From positions 62,001 to 126,000 of the forward strand of contig NZ_MSMP01000001.1 of assembly GCF_001936575.1 (NCBI RefSeq): a stretch of DNA of 64,000 bases. The letters are read 5' to 3'. Both the position numbers and the translations under genes were made by a program. The notes below the pieces were generated by a model. That model saw nothing but the letters and a program-made list of their open reading frames with translations. It made no database searches and was not told where the DNA came from. The stretch's first letter is position 1; every line of letters begins with the position of its first letter. This document shows, in pieces, positions 52,364-60,663 of the stretch. The stretch is from Tenacibaculum agarivorans. Lineage in GTDB: Bacteria; Bacteroidota; Bacteroidia; Flavobacteriales; Flavobacteriaceae.

Positions 52364-53416
52364 ATGAAGAAATCGCTTTTAGCAAGAAATAATGATTTAG
52401 CAAACACACAGCGACAATTAGAAATATTATCGAACGGTATATTTCAAAGTGGAGAGCTACCAACTTTTGCTAACAAAATAAAAGAGACAAATCAGTTTCC
52501 TTTACGACCTAAGAAATTAGAAATCTTACAGATCAACTTAGGATATATGTGCAATCAAGTTTGCGCACATTGTCATGTAGATGCTGGTCCTGATAGAAAA
52601 GAAATCATGACACGTGAAACCATGCAACAATGTCTGGATGTCATTAAAAGAACTGGCGCTCACACTTTAGATTTAACAGGTGGCGCTCCAGAAATGAATC
52701 CTGACTTCCGTTGGTTTGTAGAAGAAGCTTCGAAAGCAGGGATTAAAGATTTTATTGTTCGTTCTAATCTTACTATAATAAGGGCTAATAAAAAATATTA
52801 CGATCTACCAGAATTCTTTAAAAAGCACAATGTACATGTTGTCTCTTCAATGCCACACTGGACAAGAGGAAAAACAGATAAACAACGTGGAGATGGTGTT
52901 TTTGACAAATCAATTAAAGCTCTACAAATGCTGAATGATGTTGGATACGGAAAAGAAGGAAGTGGATTACAATTAGATTTAGTGTACAATCCTTCAGGAG
53001 CGTTCTTACCAGGAGATCAAGCTGCATTAGAAAGTGATTTCAAAAAAGCTTTAGATGAAGATTTCGGAATTATTTTCAATAGTTTATTCGCAATTACAAA
53101 CTTGCCTATTAGTCGATTTTTAGATTATTTAATTGCTTCTGAAAATTATGAAGATTATATGTATGCTTTAGTTGAAGCGTACAACCCAATGGCTGTTGAA
53201 AATGTAATGTGTACCAATACTCTTTCTGTGAGTTGGGATGGTTGGTTGTATGATTGTGATTTCAATCAAATGCTAAATTTAAAAGTGGCTAGTAAAGTAA
53301 AACACATTTCAGAATACAACGAAGAGTTATTACAAAATAGAAATATCATCATTAACCAGCATTGTTATGGTTGTACAGCTGGCGCAGGAAGTAGTTGTCA
53401 AGGAACAGTAGCATAA
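52364..53416 (+). CDS. arsS: Arsenosugar biosynthesis radical SAM protein ArsS
   Basis: This 350-residue radical SAM enzyme has the [4Fe-4S]-binding motif CNQVCAHC (CxxxCxxC, about residues 63-70) in GYMCNQVCAHCHVDAGPDRKE, split here by context. The SAM-binding DLTGGAPEMNP and a C-terminal cysteine-rich tail (VMCTNTLSVSWDG, YDCDFNQM, CYGCTAGAGSSCQG) follow. ArsS makes the adenosyl/ribosyl-arsenic bond that leads from dimethylarsenite to arsenosugars. Many homologues carry selenocysteine near the C-terminus; here all those positions are cysteine. It is the key enzyme of this operon. Confidence 0.93.
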   Translation: MKKSLLARNNDLANTQRQLEILSNGIFQSGELPTFANKIKETNQFPLRPKKLEILQINLGYMCNQVCAHCHVDAGPDRKEIMTRETMQQCLDVIKRTGAHTLDLTGGAPEMNPDFRWFVEEASKAGIKDFIVRSNLTIIRANKKYYDLPEFFKKHNVHVVSSMPHWTRGKTDKQRGDGVFDKSIKALQMLNDVGYGKEGSGLQLDLVYNPSGAFLPGDQAALESDFKKALDEDFGIIFNSLFAITNLPISRFLDYLIASENYEDYMYALVEAYNPMAVENVMCTNTLSVSWDGWLYDCDFNQMLNLKVASKVKHISEYNEELLQNRNIIINQHCYGCTAGAGSSCQGTVA

Positions 53417-53426
53417 CGATGATCTG

Positions 53427-53963
53427 TTGTCATTTAACAATAAATACTTTTTAACTTTTGAAAAAATGAAAAACGTAGTCCTTATTATATCTTGTCTTTT
53501 AGCACAAAGTATCTTTTCACAAAAAGGACTACAAAAGTTATTAAAAAAGTACAATCAAGAAACTGTACCTTATATTCATGTAGAAAACTTGAATGAAAAA
53601 GATGACAACACCATTCTATTAGATGCTAGAGAACCTAGAGAATTTGAGGTAAGTCATCTTAACAAAGCCATTTGTGTTGGATATGATCATTTTAACTTAA
53701 AATCTACCCTACAACAGTTACCAAAAGATAAGAATACAAAAATAGTGGTATATTGTTCGTTAGGTATCCGTTCAGAAGATATAGCCGAACAACTAAAAAA
53801 AGCGGGGTTTACTAATGTATTTAATCTCTATGGTGGTATTTTTGAATGGAAAAACAAAGGGAACACGGTAGTAAATAAAGAAAATACTCCAACAGAGAAA
53901 GTTCATGCTTTCAATAAAGAATGGGGCGTATGGCTAACCAAAGGAATTAAAATATATGAGTAA
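53427..53963 (+). CDS. Exported rhodanese-like protein
   Basis: A 178-residue protein. An ATG at 53466 (MKNVVLIISCLLAQSIFSQ) gives a clean signal peptide and may be the true start; the ATG at 53427 adds 13 residues. The rhodanese domain covers about 50-150: LLDAREPREFEVSHL, KIVVYCSLGIRSEDIA with catalytic Cys in the CSLGIRS loop, and NLYGGIFEWKNKG. Sulfurtransferase activity could supply or remove sulfur, for example in thio-arsenosugar chemistry, which is speculation. Overlaps the next gene by 8 nt. Confidence 0.88.
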   Translation: MSFNNKYFLTFEKMKNVVLIISCLLAQSIFSQKGLQKLLKKYNQETVPYIHVENLNEKDDNTILLDAREPREFEVSHLNKAICVGYDHFNLKSTLQQLPKDKNTKIVVYCSLGIRSEDIAEQLKKAGFTNVFNLYGGIFEWKNKGNTVVNKENTPTEKVHAFNKEWGVWLTKGIKIYE

Positions 53964-54561
53964 AAATCTGTTGATGATTTTTACCAGAAATCCTGAATTA
54001 GGAAAGGTAAAAACACGACTCGCAAAATCTTTAGGTAACGAAAAAGCGCTAGAGATTTATAAATTTTTATTAAATAGAACCAAAGAAATAACACAGCAAG
54101 TATCTTCAGACAAAGCTGTGTTTTATTCTGTTAAAATACGAGATAACGATATTTGGGATGCCTCTATTTTCCTAAAGTTTCAACAAGAAGGTGACGACTT
54201 GGGCGAACGCATGCAAAATGCATTTCAAAAAGCATTTTCAAACGGTTATAATAAAGTCGCCATTATTGGTAGTGACTTATTTGATTTAACCCCTAATCAT
54301 ATTACTAAAGCTTTTGAAGAATTAGATAGAAATGATATTGTTTTAGGCCCTGCAGAAGATGGTGGTTATTATCTACTCGCTTCAAAAAAAGTGCACCCAA
54401 AAATATTTAGTAATAAAGAATGGGGTACCTCTTCAGTTCGAAAAGAAACACTGAACGATTTAGAAAAAGAAAGTGTACATTTATTGCCAATGTTAAATGA
54501 TGTAGATGTAGTAGAAGATATTCAAAATCACCCAGCTTTTCAACAATTTTTAAACTCATGA
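53956..54561 (+). CDS. TIGR04282-family arsenosugar biosynthesis glycosyltransferase
   Basis: A 201-residue nucleotidyltransferase/GT-A-like protein: MIFTRNPELGKVKTRLAKSLG at the start, DDLGERMQNAFQKAF, IIGSDLFDLTPNHI, and LGPAEDGGYYLLA with the acidic metal site. The family is named for its association with ArsS/ArsM and is proposed to transfer or activate the sugar aglycone. It overlaps both neighbours (8 nt with the rhodanese gene, 4 nt ATGA with the phosphorylase gene), so it is part of a tight operon. Confidence 0.9.
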   Translation: MSKNLLMIFTRNPELGKVKTRLAKSLGNEKALEIYKFLLNRTKEITQQVSSDKAVFYSVKIRDNDIWDASIFLKFQQEGDDLGERMQNAFQKAFSNGYNKVAIIGSDLFDLTPNHITKAFEELDRNDIVLGPAEDGGYYLLASKKVHPKIFSNKEWGTSSVRKETLNDLEKESVHLLPMLNDVDVVEDIQNHPAFQQFLNS

Positions 54562-55373
54562 AAAAACAACAACTACAAGAAACTATAGACTTCCTTTCAT
54601 CAAAAGGAATTAATCAACCTGAAATTGGTATTGTGTTAGGTACCGGACTAGGAAAACTTGTTGATGAAATTAATATTGAAAAAGAAATAGCCTATAGTGA
54701 AATCCCAAATTTCCCTGAAGCTACTGTTGAATTTCATTCAGGAAAACTAATTTTCGGAACCTTATCCGGGAAAAATGTAGTCGTTATGTCTGGTCGTTTT
54801 CATTTATATGAAGGATATACTCCATGGGAAGTTACCTATGGAATTAGAACCATGCATGGACTTGGCATCCAGTATTTACTCATTTCAAATGCTGCTGGTG
54901 CAATCAATCTTTCCTATAAAAAAGGAGATTTAATGTTAATTGAAGACCATATTAATCTACAAGGAAATTCTCCGCTAGCTTTTAGTGAAGCCAAAGAGTT
55001 TGGGAACATTTTTGCAGATATGCTAGAGCCTTATTCAAAAAAATTAAACGAACAACTGAAAGTTATTGCACAAAACAACGACATAACTTTACATGAAGGT
55101 GTATATGCAAGTGTATTAGGGCCACAATTAGAAACACGTGCCGAATACAGAATGCTACAAATTCTAGAGACTGATGCTGTTGGAATGAGTACAGTACCAG
55201 AGGTTATTGTAGCTAAGCAATTAAATATTCCTTGTTGCGCTATTTCTGTATTAACAGATGAGTGCGACCCTAAAAATTTAGCCCCAGTAGATATTCAAGA
55301 TATTATTGCTACTGCAGGAAAAGCTGAACCTAAACTGGTAGCTATTTTTAAAGAATTGATTAATAAATTATAA
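54558..55373 (+). CDS. Purine-nucleoside phosphorylase
   Basis: A 271-residue family I (trimeric, high-molecular-type) PNP: GIVLGTGLGKLVDEI with the phosphate loop, VVMSGRFHLYEGY, LLISNAAGAIN, EGVYASVLGPQLETRAEYRML, and VGMSTVPEVIVA. It normally cleaves purine nucleosides with phosphate. Its place between the arsenosugar glycosyltransferase and DoxX genes suggests it removes adenine from the adenosyl-arsenic product of ArsS, giving the ribose part of the arsenosugar. Overlaps the previous gene by 4 nt and the next by 1 nt. Confidence 0.92.
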   Translation: MKKQQLQETIDFLSSKGINQPEIGIVLGTGLGKLVDEINIEKEIAYSEIPNFPEATVEFHSGKLIFGTLSGKNVVVMSGRFHLYEGYTPWEVTYGIRTMHGLGIQYLLISNAAGAINLSYKKGDLMLIEDHINLQGNSPLAFSEAKEFGNIFADMLEPYSKKLNEQLKVIAQNNDITLHEGVYASVLGPQLETRAEYRMLQILETDAVGMSTVPEVIVAKQLNIPCCAISVLTDECDPKNLAPVDIQDIIATAGKAEPKLVAIFKELINKL

Positions 55374-55786
55374 TGTTAAATAAACAAATCGCTGTACTTA
55401 CAATTAGAGTAATTCTTGGTTTTATTTTTTTCTTCCAGGGGTTTGGTAAAGTATTTAAGTTTGGGTTAGACACTGTGTATAAAAACTTTTTCCAAGCAAG
55501 TTATGCAGAGTTATTGCCAGACTTTTTATTATTGTTTTCTGCTTATTTTACTTCTTTAGCAGAACTTATAGCGGGTTTTTTATTAATCATTGGCTTTAAA
55601 AGAGATTATGCACTGTATAGCTTAGCCTTAGTACTCATAATAGTTACTTTTGGGCACGGATTAAAAGATCCTATATGGGACTTATCTCATGTAATGTATA
55701 GAACAATACTTTTGGTTAGTTTATTACTACTCCCAAAAGAACTTGATAAATTTTCTGTAGACTTTTTAATAAAAAAAGACAAGTAA
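55373..55786 (+). CDS. DoxX-family membrane protein
   Basis: A 137-residue protein with four transmembrane helices (IRVILGFIFFFQGFGKVF, LIAGFLLIIGF, YALYSLALVLIIVTFGHGL, YRTILLVSLLLLP), DoxX/TQO-small-subunit family. Family members work in membrane redox, usually with a quinone. In this operon it may reduce or move an arsenic intermediate, which is inference. Its ATG overlaps the PNP stop by 1 nt (TAATG). Confidence 0.87.
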   Translation: MLNKQIAVLTIRVILGFIFFFQGFGKVFKFGLDTVYKNFFQASYAELLPDFLLLFSAYFTSLAELIAGFLLIIGFKRDYALYSLALVLIIVTFGHGLKDPIWDLSHVMYRTILLVSLLLLPKELDKFSVDFLIKKDK

Positions 55787-55788
55787 GA

Positions 55789-56757
55789 ATGAGTTATTTA
55801 GAAACAACAAAAGATGTATATAAGGAAGCAGCATTAACTCCAGATGTTGGGTTATGCTGTACTACAAACCCTATTTGGGAGTTACCAGGATTAAAAATTC
55901 CTAAAATCATGCAAGAGATGAACTACGGATGTGGTTCTACTGTGCACGCTAGAGATTTAACGAATAACCCAAAAGTGTTATACGTTGGTGTTGGTGGCGG
56001 AATGGAATTATTACAATTTTCGTACTTCTCTCGTCAAAAAGGTGGTGTAATTGGAGTTGATGTTGTAGATGAAATGTTAGAAGCTTCACGTAAAAACTTT
56101 ACAGAAGCTGAAGAACAAAACGATTGGTTTAAAAGTGAATTTGTTGATCTAAGAAAAGGAGATGCCTTAAACCTTCCTTTGGAAGATAATTCTATTGATG
56201 TAGCTGCTCAAAATTGCTTATTCAATATTTTTAAAGCTGATGATTTGAAGAAAGCTATTGCTGAAATGTATCGTGTATTAAAACCTCACGGACGATTGGT
56301 AATGAGTGACCCTACTTGTGAGCAACCTATGAACGAAACGTTACGTAATGACGAGCGTTTACGTGCATTATGCTTAAGTGGAAGTTTACCTATTGCAGAA
56401 TATGTAAAGATGTTAACAGATGCTGGTTTTGGTACTATTGAAATTAGAGCTAGAAAACCCTATCGAATTTTAGATCCAGTAAATTACCCAACTGATGAAT
56501 TAATTTATATTGAATCTATTGAAGTTGCTGCAATTAAAGATCCAATGCCAGAGGATGGACCTTGTATTTTTACAGGAAAAGCAGCGATTTACTTTGGTCA
56601 AGATGAATATTTTGATGATGGTAAAGGACATACATTATTACAAAATCAACCTTTAGCAGTATGTGATAAAACTGCTGCTGCATTACAAGGCCTAGGGAGA
56701 GATGATATTTATTTTTCAGAATCTACATTCCACTATGATGGTGGAGGATGCTGCTAA
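55789..56757 (+). CDS. arsM: Arsenosugar biosynthesis arsenite methyltransferase ArsM
   Basis: This 322-residue SAM-dependent methyltransferase has motif I VLYVGVGGGMELLQFSYF, motif II/III GVIGVDVVDEMLEASRK and LNLPLEDNSIDVAAQNCLFNIF, and several cysteines that could bind As(III): GLCCTTNP (about 22-25), NYGCGST (about 48) and the terminal GGGCC. It methylates arsenite to mono- and dimethyl arsenicals, the substrate for ArsS. The starting SYLETTKDVYKEAA... is the form found in arsenosugar operons rather than stand-alone ArsM. Last gene before a terminator. Confidence 0.92.
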   Translation: MSYLETTKDVYKEAALTPDVGLCCTTNPIWELPGLKIPKIMQEMNYGCGSTVHARDLTNNPKVLYVGVGGGMELLQFSYFSRQKGGVIGVDVVDEMLEASRKNFTEAEEQNDWFKSEFVDLRKGDALNLPLEDNSIDVAAQNCLFNIFKADDLKKAIAEMYRVLKPHGRLVMSDPTCEQPMNETLRNDERLRALCLSGSLPIAEYVKMLTDAGFGTIEIRARKPYRILDPVNYPTDELIYIESIEVAAIKDPMPEDGPCIFTGKAAIYFGQDEYFDDGKGHTLLQNQPLAVCDKTAAALQGLGRDDIYFSESTFHYDGGGCC

Positions 56758-56865
56758 TTATAGTAGCAGTAAGCAGTATTAAAAGTGAGCAGTGAAAATA
56801 ATGTATTTTTTGAATGAATAAAATTTCATCTGCATTGAATGAATCTTACAATATAATAATTACGG

Positions 56866-56897
56866 AAAACCGCATTTTAAAATGCGGTTTTCTCCTT
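56866..56897 (+). terminator. Terminator of the arsenosugar operon
   Basis: The stem AAAACCGCATTTT with AAAATGCGGTTTT, then CTCCTTTT, about 108 nt after the arsM stop. The 105-nt stretch before it shows no reading frame of interest. Confidence 0.8.
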
Positions 56898-56936
56898 TTA
56901 TAAAATGATCATAAAAGCTTGAAAGACGTAATTACC

Positions 56937-56944
56937 TATATTTG
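56937..56944 (+). promoter_or_regulatory. -7 element for the 56969 gene
   Basis: TATATTTG, a perfect TAnnTTTG, 24 nt before the ATG. The nearest TTG is only 15 nt upstream of it, so the -33 part is weak. Confidence 0.5.
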
Positions 56945-56968
56945 CATCGGAAAATTTTAATTTAAAAT

Positions 56969-57541
56969 ATGATGAAAAAGAATCTTACCTTCTTGTTATT
57001 ACTATTTGTAATTTCTAATTCTTACGCTCAAATAGATGCGTTAATAATATTTAAAGATGGAACTGAATTAAGGGATGTTTTTAAAAGTAGAGGAAACAAA
57101 TTAAAGTCTCTCGAAAGTGGTAAAAAATACCATATCAATGATATGCATAAGATAACATATTTCAAAAAAGATACGATTACTTATGACATCATAGACACAA
57201 AAATTTACCTGAAATCTAAAAGAAGTAGTAGACAATTATTGAGAATAATTTATAACGGAAAGAACATAAACCTATATGCTTCAACAGAAAGCTATCAATC
57301 TGGTGGAACAGTAGGGATGACCACTTATGGAAATATTAGCAAAGCTTTTGTACAAAGAAAAGGTGAAGACTTTGCATATGATATTAGTTATATACATGCA
57401 GTTCAACACAAAGGAATTAAAAAAAGATTAAAAGCTTATTTTAAAGATTGCCCAGAATTAATTGAAAAAATTAAAAAGAAAGAAATTCGTAAAAACGAAC
57501 CTATGAAAATTGTTATCTTTTACGATGAACATTGTAATTAA
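56969..57541 (+). CDS. Hypothetical exported protein
   Basis: A 190-residue protein with a signal peptide (MMKKNLTFLLLLFVISNSYAQ). The mature part starts with beta-strands (ALIIFKDGTELRD, KYHINDMHKITYFKKDTI), then an extended middle and a basic C-terminal region (KGIKKRLKAYFKDCPELIEKIKKKE). No known domain is recognised. It is 6 nt upstream of the Crp/Fnr regulator gene and has its own -7 element, so the two are probably co-transcribed. Confidence 0.72.
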   Translation: MMKKNLTFLLLLFVISNSYAQIDALIIFKDGTELRDVFKSRGNKLKSLESGKKYHINDMHKITYFKKDTITYDIIDTKIYLKSKRSSRQLLRIIYNGKNINLYASTESYQSGGTVGMTTYGNISKAFVQRKGEDFAYDISYIHAVQHKGIKKRLKAYFKDCPELIEKIKKKEIRKNEPMKIVIFYDEHCN

Positions 57542-57547
57542 TATATA

Positions 57548-58117
57548 ATGGAATCTCTACTCTCATTTATTAGCTCTGCCATGCCTCTTTCGAAAGATGA
57601 TATACAGCTTTTGAAAAAGGTGTTTACACCAATACACATGCCAGCTAAATCAGTATTTATTAAAGAAGGTAAAACCGAACAACACTTATACTTTTTAGAG
57701 CGTGGCATTGTAAAAGGATATAAGATTAATGATGGAAAAGTTGTTATTGAACACTTAGTAGAAGCTAATAATTTCTTAGCCTCATTAGATAGTTTTTTCT
57801 CTCAAACTGCAGCTAAAGAGTATTTTGAAACCATTACCGATTGCGATTTATTTAAAATTTCTAAAGCCGATTTTGATCTATTAAAACAATCAGGAGATCA
57901 ATGGATTGGTTTTATAGAATCTATCACTAATGAAAGTATGCGTTGCAAACTAGAGAGAGTGAACGACTTTCAGACTTTGACCGCTAAGGAGAGATACTTA
58001 AAATTTATTACTAAAACACCCAACCTAGCAGCAAACGTATCTGTTGAAAATATGGCTTCTTATTTAGGAATGGAGCCTCAATCTCTCAGTAGAATACGAC
58101 GACAAATCACTTTCTAA
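57548..58117 (+). CDS. Crp/Fnr-family transcriptional regulator
   Basis: A 189-residue protein with N-terminal cyclic-nucleotide-binding-like jelly-roll (about 20-120: PAKSVFIKEGKTEQHLYFLERGIVKGY) and a reduced C-terminal helix-turn-helix (VENMASYLGMEPQSLSRIRRQ). It lacks the Fnr cysteine cluster and the canonical cAMP-binding RSA motif, so its ligand is unknown. Typical of flavobacterial stand-alone Crp-like regulators, which often control the adjacent gene, here the reductase at 58171. Confidence 0.87.
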   Translation: MESLLSFISSAMPLSKDDIQLLKKVFTPIHMPAKSVFIKEGKTEQHLYFLERGIVKGYKINDGKVVIEHLVEANNFLASLDSFFSQTAAKEYFETITDCDLFKISKADFDLLKQSGDQWIGFIESITNESMRCKLERVNDFQTLTAKERYLKFITKTPNLAANVSVENMASYLGMEPQSLSRIRRQITF

Positions 58118-58170
58118 CAAATGTTATTTTTTTCGTTTTAAGTTCATCTCATATTTGTAAAAAAACAAAA

Positions 58171-59181
58171 ATGAGTAACGAAATTTCATTAGTCACTGGT
58201 GCAAACGGACATTTAGGTAACAACTTAGTTAGACTTCTTCTATCAAAAGGAATTACAGTTAAGGCATCAGTTAGAAACACTTCAAATAAAGCTCCTTTTT
58301 CAGGACTAAATTGTGAATTGGTCCAAGCAGATTTGATGGATAAAAACTCATTAGTTAAAGCTTTTAAAGGAGTTACCAACTTATATGCTGTAGGAGCAGC
58401 TTTTAAAATGTGGGCAAAAAATCCTAAAACTGAAATTTATGAAACTAATGTCCAAGGCACTAAAAATTTATTTGAAGCAGCTTCCATTTGTGGAGTACAA
58501 AATATTGTTTACGTAAGTTCTGTTGCAGCACTAGACTTCACCAAACTTCCAGCCAAAGAAAGTAACGGATATAATACAGACAGAAGAAATTGGTATTATA
58601 ATTCTAAAAATGATTCTGATAAACTTGCCTTAGAACTAAGTGTTAAGTACAATATCAGAACAGTACTCATATTACCTTCAGCAATGATTGGTAGTGTGGC
58701 TTATAAATTAAGTTATTCCAATCGATTGGTTTGGCAAATTTTAAGCGGCGAAATTCCTGTAGATACCAATATCACTCTCAATTGGATTGATGTTAATGAT
58801 GTAGCGAAAGGAGCACATAATGCCATGATAAAAGGGAAAAATAGAGAACGATACATACTAGCAAATGAAAAACATTTTTCAATTCAAGAAAGTGTAAAAG
58901 TAGCAGCTCAATTATATCCTGAACTAAAATTGAAAACTCCTAAAAAAGTACCTAAATCATTATTATATGCTATTGCCTCATTAATGGAATTTGCAAGTAA
59001 GATAACTGGAAAAGAACCTTTATTACAACGTGAATATTTGGATATGTTTTATGGTTTAAAACAAGATTATAATATCAATAAGGCTAAAAAAGAATTAGAT
59101 TTTAATCCTAAACCTTCAGAACAAGCCCTTATTGATGCCTTGAAATATTTAAAAAACGAATGGCAACAACCAACGTTATAA
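58171..59181 (+). CDS. NAD-dependent epimerase/dehydratase-family reductase
   Basis: A 336-residue extended short-chain dehydrogenase with N-terminal Rossmann motif VTGANGHLGNNLVRLLLSKG, a Ser residue in VYVSSVAALDF and the catalytic YNSKNDSDKLA, where Tyr is followed 4 residues later by Lys at the expected family position (YxxxK form: YNSKN). It resembles dihydroflavonol-4-reductase-like or 3-beta-HSD-like enzymes; the substrate is not known. It starts 53 nt after the Crp/Fnr gene and may be controlled by it. Confidence 0.82.
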   Translation: MSNEISLVTGANGHLGNNLVRLLLSKGITVKASVRNTSNKAPFSGLNCELVQADLMDKNSLVKAFKGVTNLYAVGAAFKMWAKNPKTEIYETNVQGTKNLFEAASICGVQNIVYVSSVAALDFTKLPAKESNGYNTDRRNWYYNSKNDSDKLALELSVKYNIRTVLILPSAMIGSVAYKLSYSNRLVWQILSGEIPVDTNITLNWIDVNDVAKGAHNAMIKGKNRERYILANEKHFSIQESVKVAAQLYPELKLKTPKKVPKSLLYAIASLMEFASKITGKEPLLQREYLDMFYGLKQDYNINKAKKELDFNPKPSEQALIDALKYLKNEWQQPTL

Positions 59182-59243
59182 AATATTATTTTAACATGAA
59201 TCTCATTTAAAAATAATAGTATCACACAAAAATCTTGTCAAAC

Positions 59244-59360
59244 CGTCATTACGATGAATGAAACATAGTGAAATGAAGAAGTAATCTATTGGTATAAGAA
59301 CGAAAATATCTTTTTTAGAAAAAGATTACTTCATACGTTGCACTTCTTCACTATGATTTT
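59244..59360. repeat. Long imperfect palindrome (CGTCATTACGA family), copy 2
   Basis: The left arm CGTCATTACGATGAATG...AGAAGTAATCTATT and the right arm (reverse complement AAAATCATAGTGAAGAAGTGC...GAAGTAATCTTT) pair over about 40 nt around a 30-nt centre. The left arm shares CGTCATTACGA, CATAGTGAAATGAAG and AAGTAATCTA with the element at 34229-34309. Confidence 0.65.
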
Positions 59361-59361
59361 T

Positions 59362-59636
59362 GAATTAATAATTTATCCCCTCCTTTGTCTTGATACAAAG
59401 GAGCAAAAATCAAGATTTATGATAAAAATTAAAAAATACTACGGTATCTCCAGCCACAGATGAAAAGAACTCGCTATCGCTCAAACAGCTTTTCATCTTA
59501 ATCCTAACCCTGCTATCTTGATTTTTAGTAATTTTTATCAATAGATCAATGTAGTTACTTAAATGCCATTACAAACGTTTTACAAAAATCTTGTCGAGTG
59601 TCTAGAACTAATAAGGATTTCTTATCCGAAACTCAC
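59362..59636 (-). repeat. Dispersed noncoding element, copy 2 (inverted relative to copy 1)
   Basis: The reverse complement of 59362-59636 runs parallel to 35257-35529: GTGAGTTTCGGATAAGAAA at the start, the structured core (59380-59541), and AATTATTAATTC at the end. The core keeps both interleaved inverted repeats, the AGATGAAAAG/CTTTTCATCT hairpin and the identical CTCCTTTGT-ATCAAG-ACAAAGGAG stem-loop. One pair of the A helix is changed from G-C in copy 1 to A-T here, keeping pairing. It begins 2 nt after the hutG stop codon and is co-directional with hutG, so it would be in its 3' UTR. Confidence 0.75.
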
Positions 59637-59637
59637 A

Positions 59638-60624
59638 TTATTTCAGCATAGAAACTACATAATTTATAATTCTAGTCGCTAAGTTTGCTGTACTATTGCC
59701 TATGTCAAATTCAGGGTTTAGTTCAGCAATATCTAAAGAAATTACTTTCTCTGTTTTTATCAAATAATTTAAAATTGAAAACACAAAAAATGGAGAAAAC
59801 CCCATAGGTGAAGGAGCACTTACTCCAGGAGCATATGCAGATGAAAAACCATCTAAATCAATGGTAATGTATATCCAATCATTTTGTGTTATAAATGTTT
59901 TTAACGGCTCTTTAATACGAGTTAAATTTTCTAAAGTACAATCGTAATTATAAATAAAACTTACTTGATTTTTATTAGCAATATCGAATAATTCTGAAGT
60001 ATTGGATTCTTCTTGAATTCCAATAGCTAAATAGTCAACATCTCTTCCGTGTTCTTTTAGTATTTGATAAAATGGTGTTCCTGAATTTGGTTCAGTATCT
60101 AAGGGACGTAAATCAAAATGTGCATCAAAATTTATAATTCCGATTTTAGGTTTTGATGTATTTTTTACTGCATTCCATACTCCTTTAAAATGACCATAAG
60201 CAATATCGTGACCTCCACCAATTACAATTGGAAAAATTTTATTGGCTAATAATTCACTTACTACACTTGACAATTCCTTCTGACAATTTTCCAAGTCTGT
60301 ATTCTCACATGTTATATCTCCAAAATCAGCCACTTTCTTTTCCGAATGATGATAGGCTAACTTTCCTAAACGTTCTCGTACTGTTTTAGGACCATTTTTA
60401 GCACCCACTCTTCCTAAATTTCTTCGCACACCTTCATCACAAGCATATCCTAATAACCCTATATCTGGTTTAGTTTTTGATTTGACTTCATTTAAATCAA
60501 TCATAGCAATAGCCTGATACCAATATTGAACTCCTAACTCTGGTTTTGTAGCTCTTCCTTTCCAATTTTCTTGATTTGGAGATTGATAAAACTCTCTTGA
60601 AAGATTTATTTTTTTTAATTCCAT
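59638..60624 (-). CDS. hutG: Formimidoylglutamase
   Basis: The ATG at 60624 gives 328 residues; the extension to 60669 crosses a repeat element's flank and is rejected. It is an arginase/agmatinase-fold enzyme with the Mn-binding residues in GGGHDIAYGH, NFDAHFDLRPL and TIDLDGFSSAYAPGVSAPSP. It cleaves N-formimidoyl-L-glutamate to glutamate and formamide in histidine degradation. Neighbouring hutI and hutU support HutG over agmatinase. It lies 206 bp downstream of hutI, with a repeat element in between. Confidence 0.88.
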   Translation of the reverse strand: MELKKINLSREFYQSPNQENWKGRATKPELGVQYWYQAIAMIDLNEVKSKTKPDIGLLGYACDEGVRRNLGRVGAKNGPKTVRERLGKLAYHHSEKKVADFGDITCENTDLENCQKELSSVVSELLANKIFPIVIGGGHDIAYGHFKGVWNAVKNTSKPKIGIINFDAHFDLRPLDTEPNSGTPFYQILKEHGRDVDYLAIGIQEESNTSELFDIANKNQVSFIYNYDCTLENLTRIKEPLKTFITQNDWIYITIDLDGFSSAYAPGVSAPSPMGFSPFFVFSILNYLIKTEKVISLDIAELNPEFDIGNSTANLATRIINYVVSMLK

Positions 60625-60663
60625 TATTTTATTTTTAGTATCAATCACGTTTAAGAATGAGAG

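Larger units (their letters stand above)
59182..59637. other. Gene-free spacer of repeats between the reductase and hutG
   Basis: 456 bp with no protein frame. It holds the CGTCATTACGA palindrome (59244-59360) and the inverted copy of the 273-bp element (59362-59636). A 14-bp direct repeat ACAAAAATCTTGTC is at 59226-59239 and 59582-59595. Confidence 0.7.
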
